In this document: in pieces, positions 21,573 to 31,528 of the stretch
Numbering within the stretch: the stretch's first letter is position 1
How the letters are laid out: the number at the start of each line of letters is the position of its first letter
Assembly (NCBI GenBank): GCA_032821775.1
Contig: JAVLRN010000002.1
Coordinates: 1,860,001 to 1,924,000, forward strand
Source: Sanguinoderma infundibulare
Taxonomy: Eukaryota > Basidiomycota > Agaricomycetes > Polyporales > Polyporaceae
Direction: 5' to 3'
Length of the DNA stretch: 64,000 nt
Notes under the pieces: model-generated
The model's database searches: none
What the model was told of the DNA's origin: nothing
Seen by the model: the letters and a program-made list of their open reading frames with translations, nothing else
Translations under genes and position numbers: made by a program

Positions 21573-23055
21573 TCAAACCGGACCTGGAAGTGTGTTTCTG
21601 GTAGAGGCCTTCTCCGTCGTATCGTGGGCATTAGAGCTTCCTATGTCTCCATCTGCCGTGTACAGGCCCGTCATATCTTGCGATGCCGTCCGGAACTGGA
21701 GGGGCAACGAGTGCTCGATTGGGAGATGGGACTCCTGAGAACGTGGAGGTGCTGCCCATTGTATGGTGGTGCTGCCCGCCTTGGACTCCTGCCCGAACCC
21801 GAGGCCTACGCGCACGGTGATGAGCATGAAAGTGACTCCGAGAATTGCAGGCGCGCAGCCGGTGCCGATGATCTGTAGGTGGGATCGCGTGCCGTACACG
21901 ACCACAAAGAAGATGCCCCAGGTCCTGGATAAGCCGAGACTCATCATCGATCGTGTGGCAGAAATAGAGCGAAGTCAGGCACGTACGTGTACAACGCCGC
22001 GCTCTCGACGAATATGGCCATTGCTTCCTGTGATGTAACGTTACACGACCGGTGTCAGGAATCAGAAGGTATGACGGCCACATACCATGAGGCTGCGTCC
22101 CCCATCGCTCAATCCAGAGCCCTTGAGGAGACGGTTCGACATCCAAATGCGATACGCGATGACGACTAGAGTCCCAGCATGCATCGTGAATGTACCGTCT
22201 AGCCTGAGAATACAATGGGATACACCCTTACCAGTCCCGTAGATGTTCGTACTGCAGGATAGTAATCAGTCAAGCTTCTCATCATGGCGGAAAAGGAGAT
22301 GACGCGTACCAAAAGGTCATCACGCAGTACGCTGTGATCCAACGGCCTACTTGGGGAGCAAATATGCTCCCGCTGGGTTGCGAGACTATGAACTGGCGTA
22401 TGAGTCCCGCACCGGTTACTGCCAGGGTAGGCGAGTCAGAGTCAGGAAGCCGTGGACGCCTACGTACGTACCGACAAGAGCGACCGTCGTCATCAAAGGC
22501 AAGACAACGACCCATTTTTTTCGCTCCCAAACCAACCATACCCGGTACGTCTGAGAGAGAATCAACGTCTGGAAAGCGCGGCGGCATGCATGGACCCACG
22601 TACTATGACTAAGTCACCAATGAACATGTCGATGAACAGCAATACCAGCCTGACGACCTGTGTCATCTCGCCTAGATCGCTGATGAATGCTGCTGCTTGG
22701 GAAAGCTCTTCATGAAGTGTGATCGCGAGGATGAGTCGATGGGCGGTGAGGGCCGAGTGCTAGTCGCCACGGGTGAGATTCGGTGCAGCGCATGAGCGGC
22801 GATGATTATACATACAGCCGTTAGTGTGAGCATCAATAGCCCTGTCGCTAGGAGGAGCGGCGATCGTCGCAAACGCCAGGCTGCCGCGGCCCAAGCTTGA
22901 AACGTTCCCGAGCGAGCGTTGGCCGAGCGGCCGTACGCAGCACGATGCCGCTGAACCAACAGCGCCATGGAGGTCGTCGAGAGAACGAAGAAGATGCCAT
23001 AGAGGATGCACTCGAAAAAACCGGCTATGAGGTCTGCCGAAACGACGCCAACCAT
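21573..23055 (-). CDS. Orphan seven-helix membrane protein (intact copy)
   Basis: Uncharacterised basidiomycete membrane-protein family; role unknown, receptor-like topology is only an inference. Eight exons: 23055-22816, 22759-22604, 22550-22472, 22418-22310, 22251-22232, 22165-22086, 22027-21987, 21939-21573; 363 aa, all phases agree. Hydrophobic helices include ADLIAGFFECILYGIFFVLS, LLLATGLLMLTLTA, QVVRLVLLFIDMFIGDLVI, VVVLPLMTTVALV and APAILGVTFMLITVRVGLG. Family motifs: TYRVWLVWERK, GRWITAYCVMTFCTNIYGT, VVIAYRIWMSNRLL, FVESAALYT. The C-terminal ~85 residues are polar. Start chosen by alignment to the paralogue; an in-frame ATG upstream at 23172 would add 39 residues. Exon 5 is only 20 nt and exon 7 is 41 nt, both copied exactly in the plus-strand pseudogene. 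Confidence 0.82.
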
Positions 23056-23529
23056 TGAGACGGTGAACCAGGGAAGCGAGGCGACTCGGATCACATTGCA
23101 TTTATCCAAAGAGTGGCAAAACGTTGAGCTACATACTTGGGCAGCTGGGAGTTGGTGGAGGGACATGTGCATGCGCGCATCTCTGAGCGCATCGCGAAGC
23201 GCAGAACCGATCTATTGTTATCAATTGGTCAACGTTCATATGACATTTCTCGCAAGGCTCTTGGGAGCCGGAAGTTTGGTCAAATATCGAGGCACAGAAT
23301 GCAAATGCCACAGAACACAGGAACGGAAAAGAATAAGCTTAACAGCAGAGAGAGCTCGGACGGAATATGCTTATCGATTCTGATTCCCTGGCTACGGCAT
23401 CCCGCTGATGATCCGCGTTGCCCGTCGCAGAGCTATGAAGTCGAACAAGATGAGCCTACATGTTCGTGATGTGTGCGAGCACTGTCAGTGACTTGGCTAG
23501 ATGAAATGACAGAGACACACCCTCGGCTC

Positions 23530-23775
23530 GCATCTTCCTCTCCTTCTTCCCCAGTGCTTCCCCGTTCTTACCCTTCCCATCGGCGAACTGTCGCTTGAGC
23601 TGCGCGATCTGGCGCACGACATTCTGCCGCTCGAAGAACTTGACCTTGTGGTAGCGCGACGCCATCGTGCGCTGCGCCTCCTCCGTCCACGCGAGGTGCG
23701 CCTCGAGAGACTTGAGCCGCCGCTGGGTCGCGACGCGCGTGATCGCCGTAAGCGTGTCCTTCGCGGGCTTATCAA
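23530..23775 (-). pseudogene. Fragment of rRNA-processing protein EFG1
   Basis: A minus-strand open stretch encodes DKPAKDTLTAITRVATQRRL, KSLEAHLAWTEEAQRT, MASRYHKVKFFERQNVVRQI, AQLKRQFADGKGK and GKKERKMRAEG. Family knowledge: the heptad-rich RRLKSLEA...RYHKVKFFERQK block is the core of Efg1, a nucleolar 40S-assembly factor. The N-terminal part is missing: upstream of GAT (23773) the sequence switches within about 25 bp to exon 14 and the following splice donor of the 5'-nucleotidase-like copy A. The C-terminal part is also absent (open frame ends in unrelated sequence after a possible donor GTGTGT). It is a translocated or recombined gene fragment. Confidence 0.75.
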
Positions 23776-25627
23776 TGCGCCGAGAGACCTACCTCGTAGG
23801 TCACACGGTTAGGGTCGAGGTATCGACGAGAGAAGGATATGTTATTCGCAGAGCCCCGCTGGCCGAGGTTAGCGCCTGTGGGGTGGCGTTAGGTACAGCT
23901 TTGCAGAGTCACAAATTCGAACCTACTTAGCCAGCCTATGGCATGCAAAATAAGAAATGGTGTTTTTCACATGAATATATAGCGCACATACCAACAGTCT
24001 CCATGTTGCGACCACTCTCAAGGGCCATCGAAAGACCATCATATTGTACTGCGAGACGACATGAGGGCAAGCAAGACATTCGAGTCGCATCATTCCTTAC
24101 CACAGTCCCGAATATGCGTGTGGCCTGAGAGGACATGAGTTCCCGATTTGTCAATAGCTCAATGAGATGCTCACCTCCGAGAATAAGGATGGGCGTCGTG
24201 GGGTGGACAGCACGAATTGCGTTAAAGACAGTAGGCCCTTCACCGTGTTAGGTCAGAGTTGCGGTAGGATCAAGCAGCAAGCGAGCAGCGGCAATTACTA
24301 ACAATTGTCGCTCGTCACCACGGGCATGTGTCTGGAGGCCAGTCAGACCATCAATCATTGCGACAGATCTCTTTGGGGATCGACTTACCCGGCGAGGAGG
24401 AAGAAGTCAGGCTCGTCCTCGATGACCTCCACAAACTGTCAGATATTCATACGACGTTCAGCGTCAGCGACACGGGAAGGCGCGAGGGACGAATTGATAA
24501 TATTACGACGAACCCACTGTTCCTTAACCATATCCTCCACCTTCTGCACGGTGGTGTTGACGACATTTCCTGTGAAGTCGAAGAGGACGCCGAGCGAGGT
24601 GACCTTGCGACCCCTTGTTGAAGACGTCAATTCAAGAGACGGGATATAGACTTGCCATGTACTCACTTGCGAGTCCGGAACTTGGCGAACCGCTCTATCG
24701 AGTGGAGGCGAAATTAATTGTATCTTTGTGCTTGAAAGACGACGATGAGACGCACCTCCAACAGGCACGCTGACCTTGTTCCCTTGTTTGTCCAAGACTG
24801 TGATGTTGACGTTAGATGTGAGATAACGGCCGTTTAACTTCGGTGCAAAGTTGGTGTGCATGTCAAGCGTGACGGCGTAATCGTAGAGCTCATGGCTATG
24901 CAATTGTGAGTATTCCTACTTTGAAAGACGTTACATGAGAAGACTTACTTCCCGATAGCCATGAGATCGTAGGGCAGGTCAAATATAAACTTGTTGGCCT
25001 GGTTGAGCCATCAGGACCGCGCCAGTTGCAAGTATTAATATTCCAGTGCTTGGTCCCTCACCTCGTGTCCATCGATACCGCCCGGGGGATAACCGTCGGT
25101 GAGACCAGTACCTACCGGCCGCCGCTCAAAGTCAGTTCATGCACCCAGATCCGGCGGTCGATTTCGCTTACCGTCGTGCAAGTCACCGGAGTCGACCAGG
25201 AGGAGATCAACATCCTTTTCCTATGGCAGTCGTCAGACCGGACCTGGAATAGAAATATGATGCGTGCAAGACTCACAATGGCAAGCTGGTGCATGTGCGT
25301 CACGAAACAGGCGAAGTCTCCAAGGTCCCCACTGCGAACGGCTGAGGTCAACCCGCCAGCAGGCCAAAATCAAGATGCATTACGCACTCACCTATAGTTG
25401 GGTTCTGAGAACGACGGTTTCTGGTGTCCGAGCAGCCAGCCATGGGTATCGGTTGTGTGAATGATGTTGATGTCGCCTCAGACGAGAGGTCTGCTTGGGG
25501 GCGCGGGCTGGGTCCGCCAGGGAGTAACGCTCCAAGGTTGTTGTTGCGCATGATCGTGTTCCTCACCCGGACACGCGCGAACGGAGAGGGTGATGAACAT
25601 GAGGGCGAACAACCACGCGAGCCGCAT
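23776..25627 (-). pseudogene. 5'-nucleotidase-like metallophosphoesterase copy A, broken
   Basis: First of four tandem paralogues. Start at MRLAWLFALMFITLSVRACP (25627). Exons 1-14 match copy C: GDINIIHTTDTHGWLLGH, SGDLGDFACFVTHMHQLAI, EKDVDLLLVDSGDLHDG, YDLMAIGN|HELYDYAVTLD, LAGHMPVVTSDN, GGHTHIRDC and FSRRYLDPNRVTYE. Two lesions are visible. First, where the intact copies have RPLVW, this copy has RPLV followed by TGA (25480-25478), a Trp-to-stop change in exon 1. Second, exons 15-17 (the whole C-terminal domain) are missing; after the exon 14 donor the sequence becomes an EFG1 fragment. A 9-nt microexon (23935-23927) is present, as in copy D. Downstream exons remain in frame, so decay is recent. 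Confidence 0.8.
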
Positions 25628-26600
25628 CCTGGGAGAGCAGATTGGACCCATGCGGCACACGGGGGAGGTGCGACGAGGGTCGTTCGGGACGATGAAAAGT
25701 GGCAGAAACCCACTTATATGCGCAAGAACGTCGGCTGCCTGCAGGGAAGAGGGAAATGAGGCGAGCAAGAGTTCCAACCAAGGTGCCTCACTTGCTGGGT
25801 TGCTGTTGACGAGTATGCCAACGGCCCGGGTGCAAGTCGACACCGGACGGCGGTGCCCATGATGCACTTGGCAAGGCAGCCATTTGCTGGCGGAGTCTCG
25901 TCAAGCTCATTCCTTGGTGTCTCCGAGCCATAAGACGGACAACGTCGAGCAATGACAAGTGCGCATGCACTGGGCCGCTGCATGTTGGATTGCTGCATCC
26001 GAATATGGCCTGGACCTGAAATTGGAGCAGCCACGTGGCATGGGTGCCCACGCGCCTAAACGGCCAGCTATGTCATTCAAGTAGAAGACTCATCTCCAAG
26101 CCGAAGCACCAGCGATTGGCATGTTTCGTGTTCATGTTCTATATGATCGAGTGGGACAGGATGACCGATGCATACAGGATGCAGATTGCGGGCGTGCTGG
26201 AGGTTGTCGGCGAAGAGCGCCCTCTCCCGGGCCAGTGTCGAACTGAAATCGGCCGCTTGTTATACCACGAGATTTAGCAACCAGAGCTCGAAGGTGTCAA
26301 ACTTTATGCATGCGGGTAGTCGGACCGCACCTTCCAAAGCTCCAGTTCATCTGGGGCAACTGCGATATAATGATACAGATGAGATTAGGCGTAAACCATG
26401 TTAAATCGAAAAGCCCTCGGACGTAGGCACTAAGTGCATAGGCTCGAGCGACCTCTCCCCATCCAACCCTACTGCGATGCTGTGTAGTAAGTCCTATGTC
26501 TCTACCTAACATACGCAGGTGATTGACATATTGTATTTATTCTACAAGGTGGTCAGGAAACTGTGAGCCCTAAGCCAGCCGCTGTTTGCTTCTGCCGTGC
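25628..26600. other. Intergenic, upstream of copy A
   Basis: I see no gene. A few short open frames overlap on both strands without recognisable motifs. Confidence 0.4.
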
Positions 26601-26604
26601 GTGT

Positions 26605-27420
26605 TCGGTTCGTGGCGGCGAGCCGCAAACCACATCGACTGCCTTAAGAGGCCATAGGCTCGTCACATCGTCAGCCTCAAGATCGCCGCACATGTGAAGG
26701 GCCGGCAACCAAGAATATCTCGCCAAGAGCGACGACGTCAGCCTCGGGCCCGACTCGACGAGCGATAGTATAAGGACCTGTCCAGTACGCCTACCGCTCC
26801 TCACCTCACACCACCAGCAGCTCGCGTGCGCATTTCCCTCTCGCCCGCTATGAAGCGCTACTTCTTCCATCCTACTCGTCCTCCAGACACCCTCATCTCG
26901 GGCTCGGACCGTGGCTCGCGCCTCCACGGTCTATATGCCCTTCGGCGCATCCGCCGCCGCCCTTGGCGGCACCATCACCAACGACATCCACCTCCGCGTG
27001 TCCGCAGGGTCCTCAAGAGCGCCTGACTTGACTCGTCTGGGCCGCCTCTCGAGGTGAGCTTGTGCATGCGAACAATTCCAACGCTCTGGCTCCTGACGAC
27101 GGCTGCTGCAGAACCTGCGTTGTCGCCCCCAGCTTCGTCGCCCTGTGCGCGTGCCTTCGGGCGCGGTCGACGGGAAACAAAGCTCCCTTTCGCGCTCGCG
27201 CGCCTTCGGCTGCAGCGAGCGGGAAAGGATTAGTGGTCAATGGCGTAGTCGCCATGGGTTGTTGGTGATCGGGGCGGAACATTTCTTTTCTGTATCTGTC
27301 TGGTTTCTTGTTCCATCATCTTCCTATGTATCCCTCTCTCGTCATAAATCATAAAACCCTTGCTGTCATCCAGCACTCGTACCAATGTCGTTTGGAGGAA
27401 CTACAAGGATCGGAATGATA
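26605..27420 (+). repeat. Left arm of a long inverted repeat
   Basis: The arm is the reverse complement of about 27760-28565. An 89-residue stretch translated from 27282-27013 is identical to that from 27893-28162, and the neighbouring 66-residue stretch differs at three positions, so identity is very high over ~700 bp. The outer end fades near 26605 (GTTCGGTTCG...GCGAGCCGCAAACCAC); the inner end passes CAGCACTCGTA at about 27370-27383 and continues, less similar, to ~27420. The left arm has a short insertion around 26757-26790. No transposase is seen. Confidence 0.88.
26934..27268 (+). CDS. Possible small spliced gene in the left arm (hypothetical)
   Basis: Within the arm, ATG at 26934 opens MPFGASAAALGGTITNDIHL and continues RVSAGSSRAPDLTRLGRLSR to a GTGAGC donor (27053). 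A CTGCAG acceptor (27111) restores the frame for TCVVAPSFVALCACLRAR and a terminal AASGKGLVVNGVVAMGCW followed by TGA (27266-27268). A TATA-like TATAAGG lies ~160 bp upstream. An alternative out-of-frame ATG gives MKRYFFHPTRPPDTLISG. No family recognised; the model is speculative. The right arm carries the mirror copy. Confidence 0.3.
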
Positions 27421-27759
27421 CCCGGGCTAACTCGGTGCAGATGCGGTCTCGTTCAAGTACAAATAATCAATCCATCTAGCTTGCGGAATTGGGCGGTGGC
27501 ATCGCCGTCGGTGGGCACGGGGATAACACGCCGCCTCCGGTGCGGGGAGCATGACATTGGACGCTACACAGATAGTAAACGTTTGAGTAAGGAAGTTGAA
27601 GGTGATGACAGGTAGCGCAGCCTGTAGGGTTACATAGCTGAGTAATAGTAAAATTAGGACGAATACGGTGATACATGTGCCCAATGGGAATTTGAGTACA
27701 GCGTGATTTTGCATGCTACAAGTGACGCGATGAGCCTGGGCCGGTGGGTCAATATCCCG
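27421..27759. other. Spacer (loop) of the long inverted repeat
   Basis: Unique-looking ~340 bp between the arms. No convincing gene: short overlapping frames on both strands, no transposase motif, no tRNA. Confidence 0.6.
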
Positions 27760-28565
27760 GCGCTGTCATTCTGATTCCTCCAAACGAAAATGTTACGAGT
27801 GCTGGATGACAGCAAGGGTTTTATGATTTATGACGAGAGAGGGATACATAGGAAGATGATGGAACAAGAAACCAGACAGATACAGAAAAGAAATGTTCCG
27901 CCCCGATCACCAACAACCCATGGCGACTACGCCATTGACCACTAATCCTTTCCCGCTCGCTGCAGCCGAAGGCGCGCGAGCGCGAAAGGGAGCTTTGTTT
28001 CCCGTCGACCGCGCCCGAAGGCACGCGCACAGGGCGACGAAGCTGGGGGCGACAACGCAGGTTCTGCAGCAGCCGTCGTCAGGAGCCAGAGCGTTGGAAT
28101 TGTTCGCATGCACAAGCTCACCTCGAGAGGCGGCCCAGACGAGTCAAGTCAGGCGCTCTTGAGGACCCCGCGGACGCACGGAGGTGGACGTCGTTGGTGA
28201 TGGTGCCGCCAAGGGCGGCGGCGGATGCGCCGAAGGGCATATAGACCGTGGAGGCGCGAGCCACGGTCCGAGCCCGAGATGAGGGTGTCTGGAGGACGAG
28301 TAGGATGGAAGAAGTAGCGCTTCATAGCGGGCGAGAGGGAAATGCGCACGCGAGCTGCTGGTGGTGTGAGGTGAGGAGCGGTAGGCGTACTGGACGGGGT
28401 CTTATACCCCTCGTCGGGCCCGAGGCTGACGTCGTCGCTCTGGGCGAGATATTCTTGGTTGCCGGCCCTTCACATGTGCGGCGATCTCGAGGCTGACGAT
28501 GTGACGAGCGTATGGCCTCTTAAGGTAGTCGATGTGGTTTGCGGCTCGCCGAACCGAACGAGCAT
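27760..28565 (-). repeat. Right arm of the long inverted repeat
   Basis: Reverse complement of the left arm (about 26605-27420). It begins within CCTCCAAACGAAAATGTTAC, just inside ACGAGTGCTGGATGACAGC, and ends near GGTTTGCGGCTCGCCGAAC. Relative to the left arm it lacks a short insertion near 28400 and has three changes between 28149 and 28210. It carries the mirror image of the possible small gene (ATG at about 28241, stop near 27907, minus strand). Confidence 0.88.
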
Positions 28566-29042
28566 AGCTTCACGTTCTAGCCCATAGTTTCCGAGGCACC
28601 CTGTGGAATCAATGCAATTTGCGCACGCCGGATGGAGACACAGGACTTACTAAACAGCCAGCGGAGGGGCGCGAGCCTGGCATACAGCGGCTGCTGGCCT
28701 CCCAATCTCTCTCACCGCCCGCCAGGTATGCACGCCCGCGAAGTCTTGACCGCGTCGAGACTCACTGACTCTCTCACACCGCCAGCCTTGTATGTAGGAC
28801 GTTATTCAAGGACACATGATATAATAACGAAACACGACGGGCTATATGACGTCTTAAAGATCAATAAATAAGGATCGAAAGGAGGACGAAGGGGGGGAAT
28901 TGCTTTGAAAAAGTCAAGTGATGTGCAAAGGGAGCGGCGAGGAACGATGTGGGTCTGGGTGGGAAAACATACGGAACGAACGGGGATAGGCGAGAATGGG
29001 ACATCCCGACGGTCGAAAGGTTGTTGATGCGGGATCCGAGTC
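28566..29042. other. Intergenic, 3' of secreted-protein gene S1
   Basis: No gene supported. An open frame runs on the minus strand through 29112-28861, but the better terminal exon of S1 ends at 29043. Confidence 0.4.
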
Positions 29043-30058
29043 CTAGGGCGCGAGCCAAGGACCGCCGGGCGTCGGCGGTGGTGCCTGCAGTTCCAAGATG
29101 TGCGACGAACATACTACGTTGGCATGGCTGTCAGAGCGCCATGGAAAGATCAGAGTCAACTTGGAGTGCTCACAACCAGTGTTTGCCCACACCCGGACAG
29201 CTGATCAGGCGACCGCTTTCGTACCAATCGATGGTCACGTCTACGATAGGAATGAGCCACCATGGACATGTACCGGTCGGCGGGTTACATACCTCACTCG
29301 CACTCTCTTCCGCTGGAAGCACGCCAGCGGTGGTTCCGAATGCGCGCGCCACGGTTTCTATCGAATCTGGGGGATGTTCTACTCCGTCGGACGGATCAGA
29401 CAGGGGAGAGTTCACTCTCGTGGCGGCAGTCGACGTTGCCGCGGGGGCGGACTATAGAAATCCTGCATGAGCACAAGGCGAGGGGTATCGGGAAATGAAC
29501 CCGAGTCCGCACCGACGCCGTGCTGATGCTAGGTTCTACAAACAAACAACCAGCCAGGCGACAACCGCGCTCGACGAGCACCTAGCATGACATGTGTTAG
29601 CTAAAGAGACTTGTGAGATGAGTCTGAGTACGTACCGACGCCGTGCTAATGCTGGGTTCTACGAATAAGCAACCAGCCCCACGACAGCCACGCTCGACGA
29701 GCACCTAGAACGACGTGCGTCAGCCAAGGAGACCTGTGAAATTGCTTACACACTTACGAGAGAGTCAAGGGGTTTGACAGGAAGAGGGGTGGCGTATGCC
29801 ATCGAGTAGACTTGGGATCAGAACATCAGTAACTCGGAGGTCGGAAACGAAGCACCAATGAATACAGAAGGATATGTCTGTCAAACGTCAAGGACTTGGA
29901 ACCTTCGAAAAGTAATAGTGCGGCACATGTCCGTTTCAGGAAAGACCCCACTTAATGGGCACACAGTTCCGCGGATGCGAACGCTAGACGTAAAAGTGCT
30001 CACCTCCGACGAGAACCGCCGAGATGGCGAAAGTAGGTGTGAGAATAAAAGCAACCAT
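29043..30058 (-). CDS. Small secreted protein S1 with duplicated RGCRxxGCL exon
   Basis: Not a family I recognise. Six exons in consistent phase: 30058-30004, 29810-29758, 29704-29636, 29581-29513, 29451-29293, 29084-29043; 148 aa. A signal peptide (MVAFILTPTFAISAVLVG continuing VYSMAYA) likely ends before TPLPVKPLDSL. Two nearly identical 23-residue exons follow, each reading VLVERGCR-x-A-GCLFVEPS then ISTAS, each with two cysteines in a C-x4-C arrangement. The rest is Ser/Ala/Pro/Glu-rich and likely disordered. Exon lengths 55/53 and the motif exon match the divergent paralogue S2 at 31529 (58/53/66), which is the main support for both models. The last exon (29084-29043) is the least certain. 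A TATA-like GTATAAG lies ~120 bp upstream. Secretion and an apoplastic or signalling role are inference. Confidence 0.65.
29511..29755. repeat. Two-copy tandem repeat, 123-bp period
   Basis: ACCGACGCCGTGCT at 29511 recurs at 29634. Each unit contains one whole 69-nt S1 exon (minus strand) plus its flanking splice sites: acceptor CTAG and donor GTGCGG in one unit, CTAG and GTACGT in the other. Similarity is roughly 80-85% by eye and higher inside the exon. This is a tandem exon duplication. Confidence 0.88.
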
Positions 30059-31528
30059 GTCGTGTCCAGCAACCGGGGAGACAGGGGAAAGAACGAATTC
30101 GAAGATTTGGAAACGTGCACGAGACGAGACTGTCAGGGCGAGGGACCTAGCATTCCCCCATGCACGATGTCTGCACTTATACTCCTCCCTCATGCAAGAC
30201 ATGGCATGGGCGGACAGCGCCCAATGGGACATCAAATGTTTCGTCTCAAAACGCAGCGCGGCCTATAATCCTGTATGGCTACTACTGAGACAACCTACCC
30301 TGAGGTTCTCGATGGTAACCCGCGCATGAATCACGAAATCGTGGCTATACGAAGCGTTACGAACCCCGCGTTAAGTACTGTAAGGGGATCGCCCGAGATA
30401 GAGCGGTCGAATTTGATCGCATAGCGCTGGGGGTAGTGGGAGATTGATGACGGAAGTGGGAGAAGTCCAGTTAAGTGCTGAGGGTCGCCGTACTTGGTTG
30501 GGAACAAGGGCAGCGTCGCGGTCGGTGGAGGCGCTTCGACTCGGAGGACAAACGACTGTCCATATATGGCAAGCGACGGCGCTTAACAAACCTCAGGCTT
30601 TGGCAGTGGAACTCTCATTCGACTCTCATCTCGTCTTCCATCTCGCCTCCGAGTCTCCCCGGTGTTGTAATTGACCGCACCAGAACACATGTGATGGTCT
30701 ACATCGCAAACACCAGGCACTGCGTCCTTCCATAGGCACACGTCTCTTCTGGCGTGCTACGCTGGGAGACGGCGTGTCTCTCAGGTGAGTTTTAGGTATT
30801 CTCCTCCCTTGACTTGCTCACGCCAGACGGTACGTTCATTAAATGCCAGAAATTAGCTGGAGGCGATACGAACGATAACACACCGGCGCACACGTTCCAC
30901 TTCTGTCGACATTCCGAGGTGACGACGGAAGAGCCGCAGACGCCGATCAATGGCGCAAGTCGCCTCGGTCACTCGTACGTTGTTGCGTACCTGAAGTCCG
31001 TCAAACTCATCATCCCCTCTGAGGAGAAGGCGCAGAATGGTCTGGGGGAAAGAACCCCCCACACAGGTCGTCCGCGAGACACAACATCGTTTGGAGAGGC
31101 GTCTTTCCTGAACCGGAAAGGCTCGTAGCCCATATGCATCCAGGTTCTGCCAGGAAATCTTTCCAGTGGCCTTCCTGACTCCCGAAATATTCATCGTTTT
31201 CTCAGCCTTTGCTTTCAATGCCGTGCTGCTAACTTCTTGTTCACAAGCTCGTCGCCCAAAGCGACTGCGTGCTCTGCGGGCGATGCCGCCAGTCTAAGGC
31301 ACTCTTCCCACCGATATCAGTCTTGCTGCCATAATACCCCTCTTGCCTATTTGGTCGCAGTCTTTATGCACACCATAGACGGTTGTAGGCCACCGATACG
31401 ATCGACGTCGTCGCGAGCGAGTATAAAAACCTGATAGGCATGAGGCTAGGGTGCTGCAGCGATACACCGCAGGTTTCAGGGCTTTGCGCACACCCTTCAC
31501 CCTCTTCGCTTCCCTCCCCGAGCTCAAA
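30059..31528. other. Shared divergent promoter region of S1 and S2
   Basis: About 1.5 kb between two head-to-head paralogous genes. TATA-like TATAAAA lies at about 31421-31427, ~105 bp before the S2 start. Open frames at 30814-31128 (+) and 30853-31218 (-) overlap each other and have no known domain, so no gene is called. Confidence 0.45.

Noticed and set aside
30814..31218. Overlapping ~100-120-codon frames on both strands between S1 and S2
   Set aside because: No known motif, no preference for one strand, and they lie in a likely divergent promoter.
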